A program made the position numbers and the translations under genes. Positions 1-12,239 of a stretch of DNA of 64,000 nt are shown here, in pieces. Source of the DNA: Vanilla planifolia (lineage: Eukaryota; Streptophyta; Magnoliopsida; Asparagales; Orchidaceae); assembly GCA_023846275.1 (NCBI GenBank), contig CM043874.1, positions 31,717,630-31,781,629 of the forward strand. The letters are read 5' to 3'. Each line of letters opens with the position of its first letter. Within the stretch, counting starts at the first letter, position 1. The notes below the pieces were generated by a model, which was not told where the DNA came from, ran no database searches, and saw nothing but the letters and a program-made list of their open reading frames with translations.

Positions 1-1915
1 ATGTATGTGTGTGTGTATGTGACCACATGTGTGTACACATATGGGATGAGTGCATGTGTATGCATGTATGCAAGTGTGTGTATGCATGTGTGCAAGCATA
101 TCTATGCCTGTACTAGTGCATGCGTGTGTGCACTCGTGGTGTGCATGTGCAAGTGTGATTGCATGTATTTGTGTATGTGTGTGCATATATACACATGTAT
201 GCAAGTGCGTGTGTATGCATGTGTGCAAGCATATCTATGCCTGTATTAGTGTATGCATGTGTGCTCTCGTGGTGTGCATGTGCAAGTGTGATTTTGTGTG
301 TATTTGTGTATGTGTGTGCATATATACACATGTATGCAAGTGCGTATGTATGCATGTGTGCAAGCATATCTATGCATGTACTAGTGTATGTGTGTGTGCA
401 CTCGTGGTGTGCATGTGCAAGTGTGATTGTGTGTATTTGTGTATGTGTGTGCATATGCATGTGTGTACCCATGTGTGTATCGTCTCTTTTTTGTTATTTG
501 TGTTCCTGTGCATGTACATGTTTGTGTTTATATGAGTGCATTTTCTTGTTTGTACGAGCACATGGGCATGCGTGTGCAGATGATTGTATGCTTAAGTGTT
601 TGCATTCATGTGTTCGTGTTTGTGCAAGTGTGATTGTGTCTTTATATGCATGCGCCTTTGCGCACGTGTGTGTATGCACGATTTCATGCTTGCGAGTGTG
701 TGCGTGTGTGTGCGTACATGTGTGACTATACATGTATGCATGTGTGCATATGGGTGTGCAAATGCATGCCTGTGTCTATGTACATGTGGGTCTACAATAT
801 GTATGTGTGTGCACATGTGTATTTGTGTACAAGTGTGCGTGTGTGCATGTATGTGTCTATGTACACATCTATGAGTGCTTGCTTACATGCATATGTCGAT
901 GCATATGTGTTTTTTGTGAGTATTTGTCATTGTGTGTATGTGTGCATGTACATGTGCATGTTTGTGTATTTGCATCTTTTTGTATGTCTTTTTGTGTCTT
1001 TGCATGTATGTGTGGACATGCGTATGGATGTGCACATGCATTCATTTGTGCATGTGCATGTATGTGTTTGTGCATTAATGTGCATGTGTGTGTGTGTGTT
1101 TGTGTGCTTGTGCCAGTGTATGTGTGCATGGGAAAACATGTGTGTATATGACTGTGTTAGTCTATCTATATGTGTGTCTGTGTGTGTGCATGTGTGCATC
1201 TCTATACATGAGTGTATATATGCACGAATTATGCATGTGTGGTTGTGTGTGCATGCATGTGATTGTCTGTGTGGTGCATGTGTGTGCATGTGTGGGCATG
1301 AGTGTGCATGTGTGCATGTCTATATGCATATGCTTACATGTGTTTGTATGTGTATACATGTTTTCTATGTGTGTGTGTGAGTGTATACGCATATGAGTGT
1401 GTGCATATGGGTGTGCATGTGTGTGCACTTGTGTGATTATATGAGTGTGCAAGCATGTGTGTGTCTATATTTGTGCATGCATGTGTGTGTGTGTGCGTGT
1501 TTTATTCTATGTGTTGATGCATGCAAGTGTGCTTGTGTGTCCTTGTGTATTCATTAATTTGTATTTGCATGTCTGGGTGTGCTTGTGCATATGTATGTGT
1601 GCTTGTGTTTATTTGTATGTCTGTGCCTTATATGTGTATCAATATGCGTAGGTGTGTACACGCATATGCATGTGTACGCATGTCTTCATGCTTGTGTGTG
1701 TATGTATTGGTGTGCATATGTGTGAGCCTGTGTGTTTTTGTGTTAGTGTGTTAATGTATGTGTGTGTGCATAGTTATGTGTGTGCATGTTCTTGTGTATG
1801 TGCATGAGTTTGCATGTGTGTTCATTTATGTATACATGTGTGTGAACCACTGTGTGTACATTTGTGCATATGTGTTTGCTTGAGCATTTACATGTGTGTA
1901 AGTGTGGGTTGGTGT
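1..1915. repeat. TG/CA-rich simple-sequence region
   Basis: Almost the whole stretch is alternating purine-pyrimidine sequence made of TGTG, GCATG, TATG and ACATG words on the + strand, interrupted by occasional TTTGTG or TCTATC. All six frames stay open for long distances because the words encode Cys, Val, Tyr, Met, His and Ala. The resulting reading frames (up to 248 codons) are therefore compositional artefacts and not genes. The density of alternating TG/CA steps gives it Z-DNA-forming potential (inference). The TG pattern fades near 1915, where ordinary AT-rich sequence begins. Confidence 0.95.
60..470. repeat. ~134-bp tandem minisatellite within the TG-rich tract
   Basis: The word TGCAAGCATATCTATGC occurs at about 89-92, 224 and 359, giving a period of 133-135 bp. 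Between these anchors the same order recurs: a CACTCGTGGTGTGCATGTGC block, a GTGTGATT block and a CATATATACACATGTATGC block. About three copies are visible; the third decays after ~460. Spacing was counted by eye, so the exact unit length may be off by one or two bases. Confidence 0.85.
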
Positions 1916-3224
1916 AGCCTAATTTTTATTCAACTTGATAATAGAATTGAAATTCCACTACTGTTAATGTTATTTTACTTATTTTGTAAGATTGAGGTAG
2001 GGCTCATAAACTCCTTTTGGCTACAAATCCAACCTTTGCATGTTGATTTAGGTAGAATACATTGCCTTATGGAGAGTATGGCTAGAAACTTCTTCTAAAA
2101 GATATCACAACTATCCAAATATGAGCTCAATGAGAATAGAGAAGTCATCTAGAATAAAAGGGTGGAAACTCATTTGATTCTAATTTCTAATACAAATATG
2201 AACCATTAAAGTGTGTCTTAACAATCATTTAAGCTTTTAGAATTTGAAGCTAGAGTTGTTAGCAAAGTTGTCATAAGGATAGTTGGCATGAGCCAACAAG
2301 CACTCATAATAACATTACCTTTTTATCCTTTGATGTCAGCTCTTACCCTAATTGTGAAGTAGAATTCACCAAGTGTTGGATTTTTCACCTACTAATAATG
2401 AAATAAGTTGGGTTTAGATTTTTGTGCCATGAGTTGGTTTGATGAATGTTTTGTGATCATACTTAAAACTAGTATAAGAGGAACCATTGATTCATGCAAT
2501 GGAAATTGTGCTTGGATGAAAAGGTAGTGGCACGAAGCTATTTTATCTAAGATTATGCCTAAATGCCCTTAACTCATAATCTATACTATAATATAATGCC
2601 TAGGTCTATTGTTCACCTATTGTCCAATAATAAGGGCTTTACACACCAAGGGCATATTACCATAGGCCCAGCTAATGACATAGAAAGTTGGTTGGCACAA
2701 ACACCATAAGAAATAATAGTTAAGAATGAATGGTGGGTAAAATCCTTATAACTTAAATTTTCAATGTGGCATTGTAAGTGGTAGAGTGTCCTATTATCAT
2801 AAACTATTAAGATTCAACCCTTTTACAGTAGTTTCGTCCCCTCAAAGACAGATATCATAAAAGTTTCGAAACACCCCTTCCTCACTCGATCACTTGCTCA
2901 ACTTACTCCACTTCCTCCACTTATTGCAATACTTATTGTGATACTTATTGCAATATTTCACATGGTACATTCTGTAGTAAATTGTGGTTCATGTCATGCC
3001 CCTTAGAGGCATTCCTCAATGGAAAGTTCAAATGCCTCATGTTGTCAATCATGAATGTTGGATGATGCAATGTGGGAAGTATACCAAATTATCCTAAAGA
3101 GGTCATGTAAGTTTAACAAATTTTGTTCTTTTGGTCTTATCCATTATTTAAATAGTACTATAAAGGTTCTATGTATGTGGTAAAAACTATCACTTTTTAA
3201 GCTATTCATCACTTGTGATTGCTC
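1916..3224. other. unassigned AT-rich spacer
   Basis: No gene, RNA or recognised mobile-element domain was found on either strand. The only local structure is a short imperfect repeat of ACTTATTGCAATACTTATTG around 2920-2960. It separates the simple-sequence tract from the IGS-like subrepeats and could be a further decayed part of the same rDNA spacer, but there is no positive evidence for that. Confidence 0.6.
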
Positions 3225-6200
3225 GAGCACTGATGTAGTGCCATTTTATTAGGAGCCTTGCCTTCTTCCATTATGAAATTATCACAATATGCAATTTGGA
3301 GTCCTAATCTCAACTATAATTGATGCAGACTTGGGACTTAAAAGTGCAACTCTTTGGCAGATATTGCTCTTTGGCAAAGTTTTACAATTTAAGGTGATGC
3401 TCTATTTAGAGCCTTCCAACAGCTTAGAAGGAATGGTTGTAATATGCAATTTGCAAGGGTCAAGGTTTGACATTATGTGGCCTACAACAAAGTGGAAGTT
3501 GGATGGTGCCATATACTCTAGTTATTATACATATTGTGCTACACCTTTCACCTTGTGCTGCTACAACTACATGCATGACATATAACTACATGTGCAGCAG
3601 CACTAGTAGCCAGTCTATACACATGTAGTAACATCCTTTGTACACAGTGGGTAGGCACACAAAGCATAATATTTTTTTTTATTTTTTGCACTAAAAAGCT
3701 ATTATTGCATGGATAAGGTGACGCTCTATTTGGAGATGCACTTTGTTCATTGAAAGAATTTTCATAATATGTACTTCAAAATGGACAATTTAGGGCACAG
3801 TGTGACCTAAGATGAAGAAAAAGTTGAATGGTGTAATATGCGTTAGGGTTTGTGCATCCTTGGTTGCGGCCCAAACTACATGCACAAAAGAGCCCTTGGT
3901 GCTTTAAAGCTCTTTGTATGCATCCAATATTGCATTATTCGTGCATCCTACAACAAATTGTTCACCTTCATGGTAACTAGTCAATGGCACCCAATGGCAT
4001 TCAATGCACACTACTTGTAAGGCCAACAAAGAGTAATTGTTTTCTTAAATTTTTAGGTCTATAGACTGCTGGTGCATAGATAAGGTGTTGCACTATTGGG
4101 AGACTTGCCTTCCTTGTTTATGACACTATCATACTAATTAATCATCAAGCAACAATGTGTGGCATAGTGCATCTTGGAGCGAAGTAGAAATTGGATGTCG
4201 TCATATGCATGATAGATAAATTTGCATGCTAAAGTAATGTGAAACACGTGGTAGTCATTTTGCACATTCCCAATATCATCATATGTGTGTAGTAGGTGAG
4301 GCTCACAAAGTGTAATTTTTATTAGTTTTTTTTGTTGCAGGTCATTGTTGCTTGGATAAGGAAATGCCTTTTTGGGAGACTTTCCTTCTTCATTGACTCA
4401 ATTATTGCAATATGCAATCTACAAAGAACAATGTGTGGTGCACTACGGCCCATAGAGAAGCAGAAGTTGGATGTTGCAATATGCATTAGGGTTTTTGTAA
4501 GCTTGGCTATGTTCCTAGCTTTGCACTACTATAGCTATGCATATGACAAAGCATTACACATGCTATAGCACCAATTATGCACTATTTTTATGAGTGAAAA
4601 CTAGTACACATGCTTCCTACATCATCAAGTGTGAGCGACTATTGAAGCCAACAACGTATAACTTTTTTTGGGATTTTTAGAGTTTTGGATGTTTGATGCA
4701 TTGACAAGATGATTTTGTATTGGTAGACTTGCCTCCTACTTTGACAACATTTTTACATGTAATTGGAAAGACTCAATGTGTGACTCGATGTGATACATGG
4801 AGAAGAAAAACTTGGATGATATAATTATGCTAAGGATTATGCATGCTAGGCCTCATCCTAACCATTCATGCATGCAACCTACAAATCACTAGGACCCTAT
4901 GACATCCTTTGCATGCTACTGGTGGGGCTTGCAATGTGTATTCTTTTTTAGCATTCTAGGTTATTGTACATAGATAAGGTTATTCTCTATTTGATGGAAT
5001 TATCATAATATGCAACCTACAAGTGGCAATGTTAGGCAAGGTGTGACCCATGGTGAAGTAGAAGTTTGATGGTGCATTATGTGTGAGGGTTTGTGTATAT
5101 TGGCATGCATCCCTTGTTATGCATGACAGTTAATAGTCTACACATATGGCCTACGACGTCCGATGCGAGGATGGTCGAACATGAAAAATGTAACTTTTTT
5201 TGAATATTTTGCGTTGGATTTGATAGCACATTGACAGGATGATGCTTTATTGGGATGATTTCCTTCTTCCTTGAGTAAATATCACTATATACAATTAACT
5301 AGTGATAATGTGTGACACGATCTGGCCAACAAGAAAGCAAAAGTTGGATGGTGTAATATGCACTAGGGTTCAGGGGTATCATGTTTTGTCTCTAGTTTCA
5401 TGCAATTGAGAACTATGTCCACTATAGCATTGTACTTAAGCCTAACAACATGTCTATTTGTGCCTATTGGCATTTTATGGCTATGAGTCGTAGAGCCAAC
5501 AAAGTGTAATGTTTTTTTAGATTTTTAGCATTGTGCATTGTTGTCACAAGGATAAAGTGATTCCTTATAAAGAGATTTTGCTTCTTCTTTGACAAAATTG
5601 TCACAATATGTGATCCTTAATGGGCAATGTTTGATGTGGTGTAGCCTACGATGTATTAGTAATTTGATGATGTAATATGCTCTAGGGTTTGTGCCAACTT
5701 GTCTGAGGTCCTAAAATTGTGCTGCTATGATTGTACATGCGTTGGAGTGTTGGGCATGCTACAACACCAGTAGTGCACTATTCATCATGATATAGTTGTT
5801 ACACATGCTCCCTATTGTTTCCAATGTGCTCAACTATTAGGGGCCCCAAAGTGTAACTTCATTAAGAATGTTTTGCATTACAGATAGTAGGTGCATGGAT
5901 AAGGTGATGCCTTATTGTAAGGCTTACCATTCTCCTTAGTGGAATTATTGCAACATGTAATCTAAAGGGTTAATCTGTGTGCTTGGTGTGGTCCTAGATA
6001 ATGCATAAAGGTTTGTGCATGCTAGGCTTCATCCCTAGCTGCATATAGTAGTCCATAATTAATTCACAATTTAGCTAACCTGCATGTTGCCCATGACATC
6101 CTCTATGTGCCACTGGTGATGCCCATGATGCGTAACTTCTTTTTGAAGTTATTATCCTGTGGGCAACTAGTTCATGGATAAGGTGATGCCATATTCATAG

Positions 6201-7200
6201 ACTTGACATCCACCTTAACATAATTGTTACAATATGCAATTTGTAAGGGGCTATATGTGGCATGGTGTGGGTCCTTCTAAAGCAAAAGCTTAATTGTAAA
6301 AATATGGGATAAGGTTTATCCATGTTGGGCTTCATCACTAGCTATATGAGATAATCCATAATGCATGAACAAGACAGTCAATCTGTGCCTGACTTGCGAC
6401 ATCAAGCGCACAATTGATGAGGCCTTAAAGTGCAACTTTTTCTAGATTTTTAGCACTAATAGCTATTGGAACATGTATAAGCTGATTCTATATTAGTAAG
6501 CTTACCTTCATCCTTGACTGAATTGTTGCAATATGCAATATGCAATATGCAATATGCAATCTATAAAGTGAATATGTGTGGCATAATGTTGCAAATGGTG
6601 AAGCGGACGTTTGATGGCACAATGCTTGCTAAGGTTTTGTGAATGCTTGGCTAACCCAAGACATGCATTGCTATAGCTGCACATGTGACAGAGTACATGG
6701 TCAACTATAGCACTATGCTCACATGTGGAAATCTATATGTCTGTGTCATTCTAGATCCTTTACACACATCTTTTTGGGTCCTTGAACTACAACTTTTCTT
6801 GGGTTTTTTTGTATTGTGAATTGCTATTTCATGGATAATGTGATGCTTAAACTTTCATTTTTAATTAACAAAATTCTTTCAATGAGAAATTTACAAGGGA
6901 CAATATGTTGTGTAGTGTAGCTCATGATAAAGGGCGAGTTAGATTAACAATGTGTACTAGGTTTTGGGCATGTTAGGTTGCTACAATAGCTACTTACAAC
7001 TATACCTACATGCATGGTTGAGAATCTGGGCTATTGGTACACTTTTTAATGCAATAGTGCACTTTGAATGAAGCCTATTTGCTCGTGCACCATAGCATCA
7101 TGTCTATGTGGTAAAAGAAACCCACAAAGTATAACTTTCTTATCTATTTTTAATGATGTGGGTTGCTGGTGCATCGATAAAGTTATGCCCTTTTAAGATG
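3225..7200 (+). repeat. tandem subrepeat array, rDNA intergenic-spacer-like
   Basis: About 12 diverged copies of one unit follow each other. Recognisable unit starts (variants of GCATGGATAAGGTGATGC) lie near 3707, 4073, 4353, 4698, 4969, 5229, 5545, 5891, 6170, 6463, 6827 and 7171, with a partial copy before the first. Periods run from about 260 to 370 bp. Each copy contains, in order: a TTGGGAGACTTGCC block, a CAATATGCAATCTACAA block, an AAGTTGGATGGTGCAATATG block, a GGGTTTGTGCATGC block and an AAAGTGTAACTTTTTT block. The array lies directly upstream of an ETS-like spacer and an 18S remnant on the same strand, which is where plant rDNA units keep IGS subrepeats. The IGS identity is inferred from this position; a satellite that merely neighbours the 18S fragment is the alternative. 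Confidence 0.8.
6526..6560. repeat. short 7-bp microsatellite inside a subrepeat
   Basis: About five consecutive copies of ATGCAAT, an expansion of the CAATATGCAAT block present once in neighbouring subrepeats. Confidence 0.85.
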
Positions 7201-8451
7201 TTAATGTGAATGTTCAAAGTGCCCCTCTTTGCCCTTTGTATAATGCATTATGAGATGTAGTGATACTCATGTTGTAATGAAATTTCTACCTTACTTGGTG
7301 CGATGCATGGTGGTATCCCCTCGGCCTATTATTTGGCTTTCTTCACGTGTGACATTTTGTGCCTGAAATAAGAAATTCTTTTCAACCATTATCATCCCAT
7401 AGGACTGCAAATGGATAAATATATTGTCATTCTAATGGGGAGTTGCCTTTACGAACTTTGTTTGGTGTAGTGTTTGCTATTGTCGCAGCACAAATTTAGT
7501 GGTGAAACTTTTCTTCTACCATGTATTAGATGCATATTTTGTTGCCTCTGCATGGTGAGGCATTGGGTGTCTTGCCTCACCTATGTGTTCTTCCTGTGCA
7601 TATGCCAAAGGAGGCCTAACAATTGTGACATTTTTGTTGTGTAATTGCAACTTTTTTAAATGATTAACATGATGTTTCCTTGTAGTTATAAAGTTATGAG
7701 CATGTTTTTTGCTTGCTTTCTTATCATAGATCTTGGAAAAAAACATTTTGTAGTTACATGTGTCATGCTTAATAACATCTTGAATTTGGAAGGTGTAATA
7801 ATTTTCAACCATTTTAGAGGCTATTTGATCGAAGCATGCCATTATTGACATTTGTAAAGCTATACACATTTTTAAGGAATGCATCTTATCATTCATGTAG
7901 GTGTGAGGTGAGGCCTTCATTCTTAACTAGGCCCATTGTCCTTCTTTTTTTCATATCTTTGAAGCTCCTTGAGTTAATGGGATTGGATTATCCTAAGATC
8001 GCTTTTGAACAAGACATGTTTTTTGTGGTATTGCTTCCTATGACTTTGCTACCTCTTAGTCTAGTCAGTTATTATGTGTAGAAATTTGTCATTTAATCAC
8101 ACATTTGTAAGGAGGAAGTTCATATGTTGCCTATTTTTCTATTAGATGTGTATGTCCCATTCTATTATTTTTTTATGCCACACTTCTCCTAAGTTAGAAT
8201 TGTTGGTGTTCCATTATGCTATTGAATGTGAAATCATCCCTACTCCAATGTTGGCATGGTCTTAGAAGCCACTCATTTTATTCATCATTTTGTACCAAAG
8301 AGGGTTGTCATTGAAGAATTCTACTATTGAAAAGAAAAGTTTTAAAATGTTAACCTAACATTGGAGCATTTGCTCCTCTTTTTGGAGTATTTCCAAACAT
8401 GATGAACATGTCAACTATGACATAAGGTGCCACCAAGCATTTTATTTTTGT
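7201..8451 (+). other. ETS-like spacer upstream of 18S remnant, copy 1
   Basis: About 1.25 kb between the subrepeat array and the 18S 5' end. Diverged copies of this spacer precede all four 18S 5' ends in the window (others near 23894, 35840 and 51495). Shared landmarks are a GCCTGAAATA block near 7360, TTGTTGCCTCTGCATGGTG near 7541, a TGTGCATATGCC block near 7596, and an ATATCTTTGAAGCTCCTTG block near 7952. Its constant position suggests the former Pol I promoter and 5' external transcribed spacer. No promoter consensus was recognisable. Reading frames inside it on both strands are short and not conserved. Confidence 0.6.
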
Positions 8452-9466
8452 AATGTTGCATATTTGATCTTGCAAGTATTCATATATTTTCTAAAAGATT
8501 AAGTCATGCATATGTAATTATGAGCAATTTTAGATAGTGAAACTATGAATTGCTCATTAAATCAATTAAAATTTGTTTGGTGTTTCATGCAAGCAAATAA
8601 TCATAATAATTCTAGAGCTAATATGTGAACCAAAGCCCAACTTTTTTATTGTTTCATTTATTAGGTAAATGGTTTATGGGGGTTTTCATTTCAATCTATG
8701 ATGATTCATGATAACCTTTTAGATCACACAACCACTATTTTAGCAACTCATCATTCGAATGTTTGCTGTATCACCTTTCAACATAGGATAGGGGCATACC
8801 ATGGTGGTGATGGGAGACACAGAATTAGGGTTCAACTATGGAGAGGGAATGTAAGAGATGGCTACCAAATCTAAGAATGGTAATAAGAGTAAAAAATAGT
8901 ATTCCTTGCATGGAGTAGTGAAACCCCTTAATGATGATCTATTGGAAGGCAAGTTTAGTGCTAGCGATCATGGTAACTCCAGCACAAATCGCATATATTT
9001 AAGTTCTAGTAAAAAATCTTATAGTTGGACCTTTCTTTTGGTTGGTCAGTCCACCTTTTGGTGTGCACTACCCCCCTTGATCCTTTTTCTGGCACTACAA
9101 CATGGTTACTATCAAGAAATTAGAGTGCTCAAAGTAAGCCCATGCTCTGCGTACATTAGCATGGGATAACATCACAAAATTTTGATCCTTATGTCGGTCC
9201 TCAAGATTAGAATCATGGCCATTCTCATTTCATAATTAGTGGTGAAATTCTTGGATTAATTAAAGATGAACCACTACGAGAAGATTTGCCAAGGATTTTT
9301 TATTAATAAATAAAGAGAGTTGGGGGCATAAAGATAATTAGATATCATCTTAGTTTTAACCATAAATAATGTTAACTAAAGATTAGTAGATGTTGCTCTT
9401 TGGATTCAATCAACAGCTTACGAGAAATCAAATACTTTGGGTTCATTCATGAAGTAATGGTTGTAC
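8452..9466 (+). pseudogene. 18S rRNA pseudogene, 5' part (copy 1)
   Basis: Continuous resemblance to nuclear 18S rRNA from its 5' end (TTGATCTTGCAAGTATTCAT for the canonical start) through AAAGATTAAG-CATGCAT, TTCTAGAGCTAAT, GATGATTCATGATAAC, the TACCATGGTGGTGATGGG block, GGTAACTCCAGC (canonical GGTAATTCCAGC), CATATATTTAAGTT, GTAGTTGGACC-like bases, GTGAAATTCTTGGATT, TTTGCCAAGGATTTTT and TACGAGAAATCAAA. Roughly 80-90 bases are missing near 8870-8925. Most CpGs are now TpG or CpA. The similarity ends at about canonical nt 1100-1130, where LINE sequence begins. It cannot give a functional rRNA. Confidence 0.93.
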
Positions 9467-9799
9467 CACAGATCATACTCACCTTATGGAGGTTCTTTAA
9501 TAAAATCATTCGAAAGACGAAGTTCCAGTAGTTCGGTAGAGGGCATTCCTTACTCTCAAAAGAGCAACTAGTTGTTTTTTCTTGATAATGATTGTCTAAA
9601 CATTGTGTAACAGGTAATGATCTGAGCTGATGCATTGGAGGTGCGTAGCAGTGTTGCTCAGGAAGGCTTGCATACCATCTTTATCCATAAATGTTTTACC
9701 TAATATCTTAGGGATTACAGCATTAGCCTCTTTGTTAATTCACCAAGTAAGCTAATTTCTAATAAAACAAATGTTATTCTGATCAATATTATGAAGACA

Positions 9800-10207
9800 T
9801 TAAAGGGCATGTTGGAGGAAACAAGAGTTGCCAATGTCATAATCATAACAAAATTCGACTTACTATGCCTTAGATTAAACGTCTCAAACATAGATGCTAT
9901 TTATAACTCACTCAACTATAGGTCACCCTTTGAAATAAATACAAATATAGCACTAGCTTTCTGCACAAAAGAGATGATTCGAGCTGACCACTCCACCATC
10001 TCTAACTTCTATTTAATTTGTTACTACAACGTCTTTGCTAAAATTTATTTGTATTCTTCCAACATTTCCATTCAAAGTGGTTGAGGCACAAAAAGTATTA
10101 AAGACTCCTAGGAAGTGATGGTAACAAAATAAGGGTAGCAATGAATGAAACTTACTCCCTACAATTGCCAAAAAGGTATTGTGACATCTTTTAGCAGCAA
10201 TTTCCAC
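9800..10207 (-). pseudogene. LINE A RNase H domain remnant
   Basis: Near 10020-10070 the minus strand reads GRIQINFSKD, corresponding to the GWxKINFDG start of the RNase H domain at the C-terminus of plant LINE ORF2. The first catalytic Asp region (NFDG) has become NFSKD. Downstream sequence keeps weak similarity only. The assignment rests on this motif and on its place between the reverse transcriptase and the element's 3' end. Confidence 0.6.
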
Positions 10208-12239
10208 ATACTACATCGAGTACCCACTCTACAAATCACCTTCCATATCGTTCAAATTTTATTATAATATGTAGAATATTATTATCACCAATTTACTTGA
10301 GTAATAATTGTTTGAGACTAAGAAAGGATGCCATCCCAAAAAGAAGATAATTGCTTTGATAACTCACCCTAATGAACATTCCAACATAATTTATGAGCGA
10401 CCTTCATTTGAAGCCATCTATTAAAGCTAGAAAACCCAAAATTCTAGTGGCAACTATTTCAACAATTGATACAAAACAACACTTCTCTACCCTTAAGGAC
10501 TAAATAGGGGAAGCAGCTCACCAAAAAGATGTCTTACCTTCTTCCAACTAACCATATTATTTATGCCAGGAGCAAATGTAGCATAGTACTGACCATAATA
10601 TTTATTCCTATGACATTTTGTTAATGGCTCCTAGAGCATGTTAATATTGGTGCAATACATGGATTGATTATAACTTCATATATATTAGCAACATAGAGAG
10701 AAAACTAATCTTTCTTCAATAATCATTTGTCCAAAGTACCTTGACATCCATATCAACTTGATTTTTTCAAACCATCTTACACCAAGCAGAACCCAAAGGA
10801 TTGCAATTCCTCTCTTTTGGAAGTATGAAACATGCCTCTACTTTAGACAAAGGAAATATTCACCCAAAGCTATTAGTACAAAATCAATCTTTATTCCCCC
10901 TCCTCACAACTATAGTGATGATTAAGCCTAGCTTGATACTTCTATGTAATGCATTGATGTTGAGCTTCATGTTTATGTAAATTCTTATTAAACCATAGAA
11001 AATGCAATGCAATAGTAGAAAAATTAACTACATATAATTTCTCAGCCTTTTGAATGTGCAACTCCATCAAAATCAGTAGCAACACAAGTGAGTTAAACTC
11101 CTTGTTGTTTGTCTGTCCAGTCGTGAAATGCACAATTGCAAATTCACTCACCTAGAATTCCTTAGTCGTTCTACATTCCCAGAATATTGCATAACATTCT
11201 ACAGCGCCATACAACATAGGCACAAAATCTCCATCTCAATTCATCTCATGCATAACCAAGAATGGGTTGGAAGAAGATTCAATAATAGTCTCCACATGAA
11301 TACACTTACATGAGGCTATATTTAATTTCCATACACACTCCAAATCTTCCCATGTTGAGTTTAGGCTACTATAGATATCACTATAAATACATTATGCTTC
11401 TATCAGCTTACCTTCAAAATGATCAAAGTAGAGCACATCCATATTTTATTCCCATTAGAGATGCATAATTTGATCAAGCAATGTGGATGCAAATAGTTAG
11501 TGTAGATTATTATGTTTTCATGAACCCTAATCCTCAACAATTGCTATCATCAGAGTGGAATGCACGATGTCCTTGTGATAAATGTTGGCCACACAATAAT
11601 AGAAATATATCCCAACCATCTATCCATCATGAAAGACACTTGCTTCCCCTTGGCAATACACCAAATTATATTCTCACTAGTCCATGGATTAACTATTCAC
11701 AATAGCTTACACATATGTGAAGCTGCATGTTGCATATGTATCTTTTTATAGCAATACATTTCGATCTAAATACTTCAACCAATGACCCATCCTACTACAC
11801 CACAACCTATGTAATATGCCTAGCAATTAAAGCTACCTACCATGTCAATGAGCTCTAAATTTTTAGTCCTCCACATTGCTCAAGAAGCATAACAAAATTC
11901 TTATTTGCATAATCAATCAAATTATTTGAATTAGAACCACTCTATAAGTACCTTGGCATCACCTTTTTTGAAATCTCCATAATACCATTTAGAATTAAAG
12001 AATGGCCTAAAAACATGTTAAAATAGTAGCTAGCATCAAATTAATAAAGGCAATCTATCCCACCATCATTAACGACCTAGTCCTCCATCTCGATACATAG
12101 TTCTTACCTCTATCAATAAGGAACTTAATGTCTTTGTTTTATTATTTTGTTGCCACAATCAAAATTCCTAAATAATTTAGTTGAGTTAGATGGTGCATAT
12201 GAAACTTCCCAACAATCATCTTCCTATGCTTGTAGTCCA

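Noticed and set aside
1-1754. Long open reading frames (up to 248 codons) in the first 1.8 kb on both strands
   Set aside because: They encode monotonous Cys/Val/Met/His/Tyr strings, are open in several frames at once and follow the TG/CA repeat; this is composition, not coding.
1916-3224. tRNA or small-RNA gene in the unassigned spacer
   Set aside because: No cloverleaf with A and B box words was recognised by eye; a covariance-model scan was not possible here.
3225-7200. CRISPR-like or phage-type repeat array
   Set aside because: Units of 260-370 bp diverge along their whole length with no short direct repeat plus unique spacer pattern; the context is nuclear plant DNA.
8906-9169. 87-codon + strand frame
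   Set aside because: It lies wholly inside the 18S rRNA pseudogene and corresponds to rRNA sequence.
8452-9466. Functional 18S rRNA gene
   Set aside because: Interrupted by 13.6 kb of LINE, missing blocks, and altered at universally conserved bases.
9791-10084. 97-codon + strand frame, a candidate gene next to the 18S fragment
   Set aside because: It is the antisense shadow of the LINE A RNase H region.
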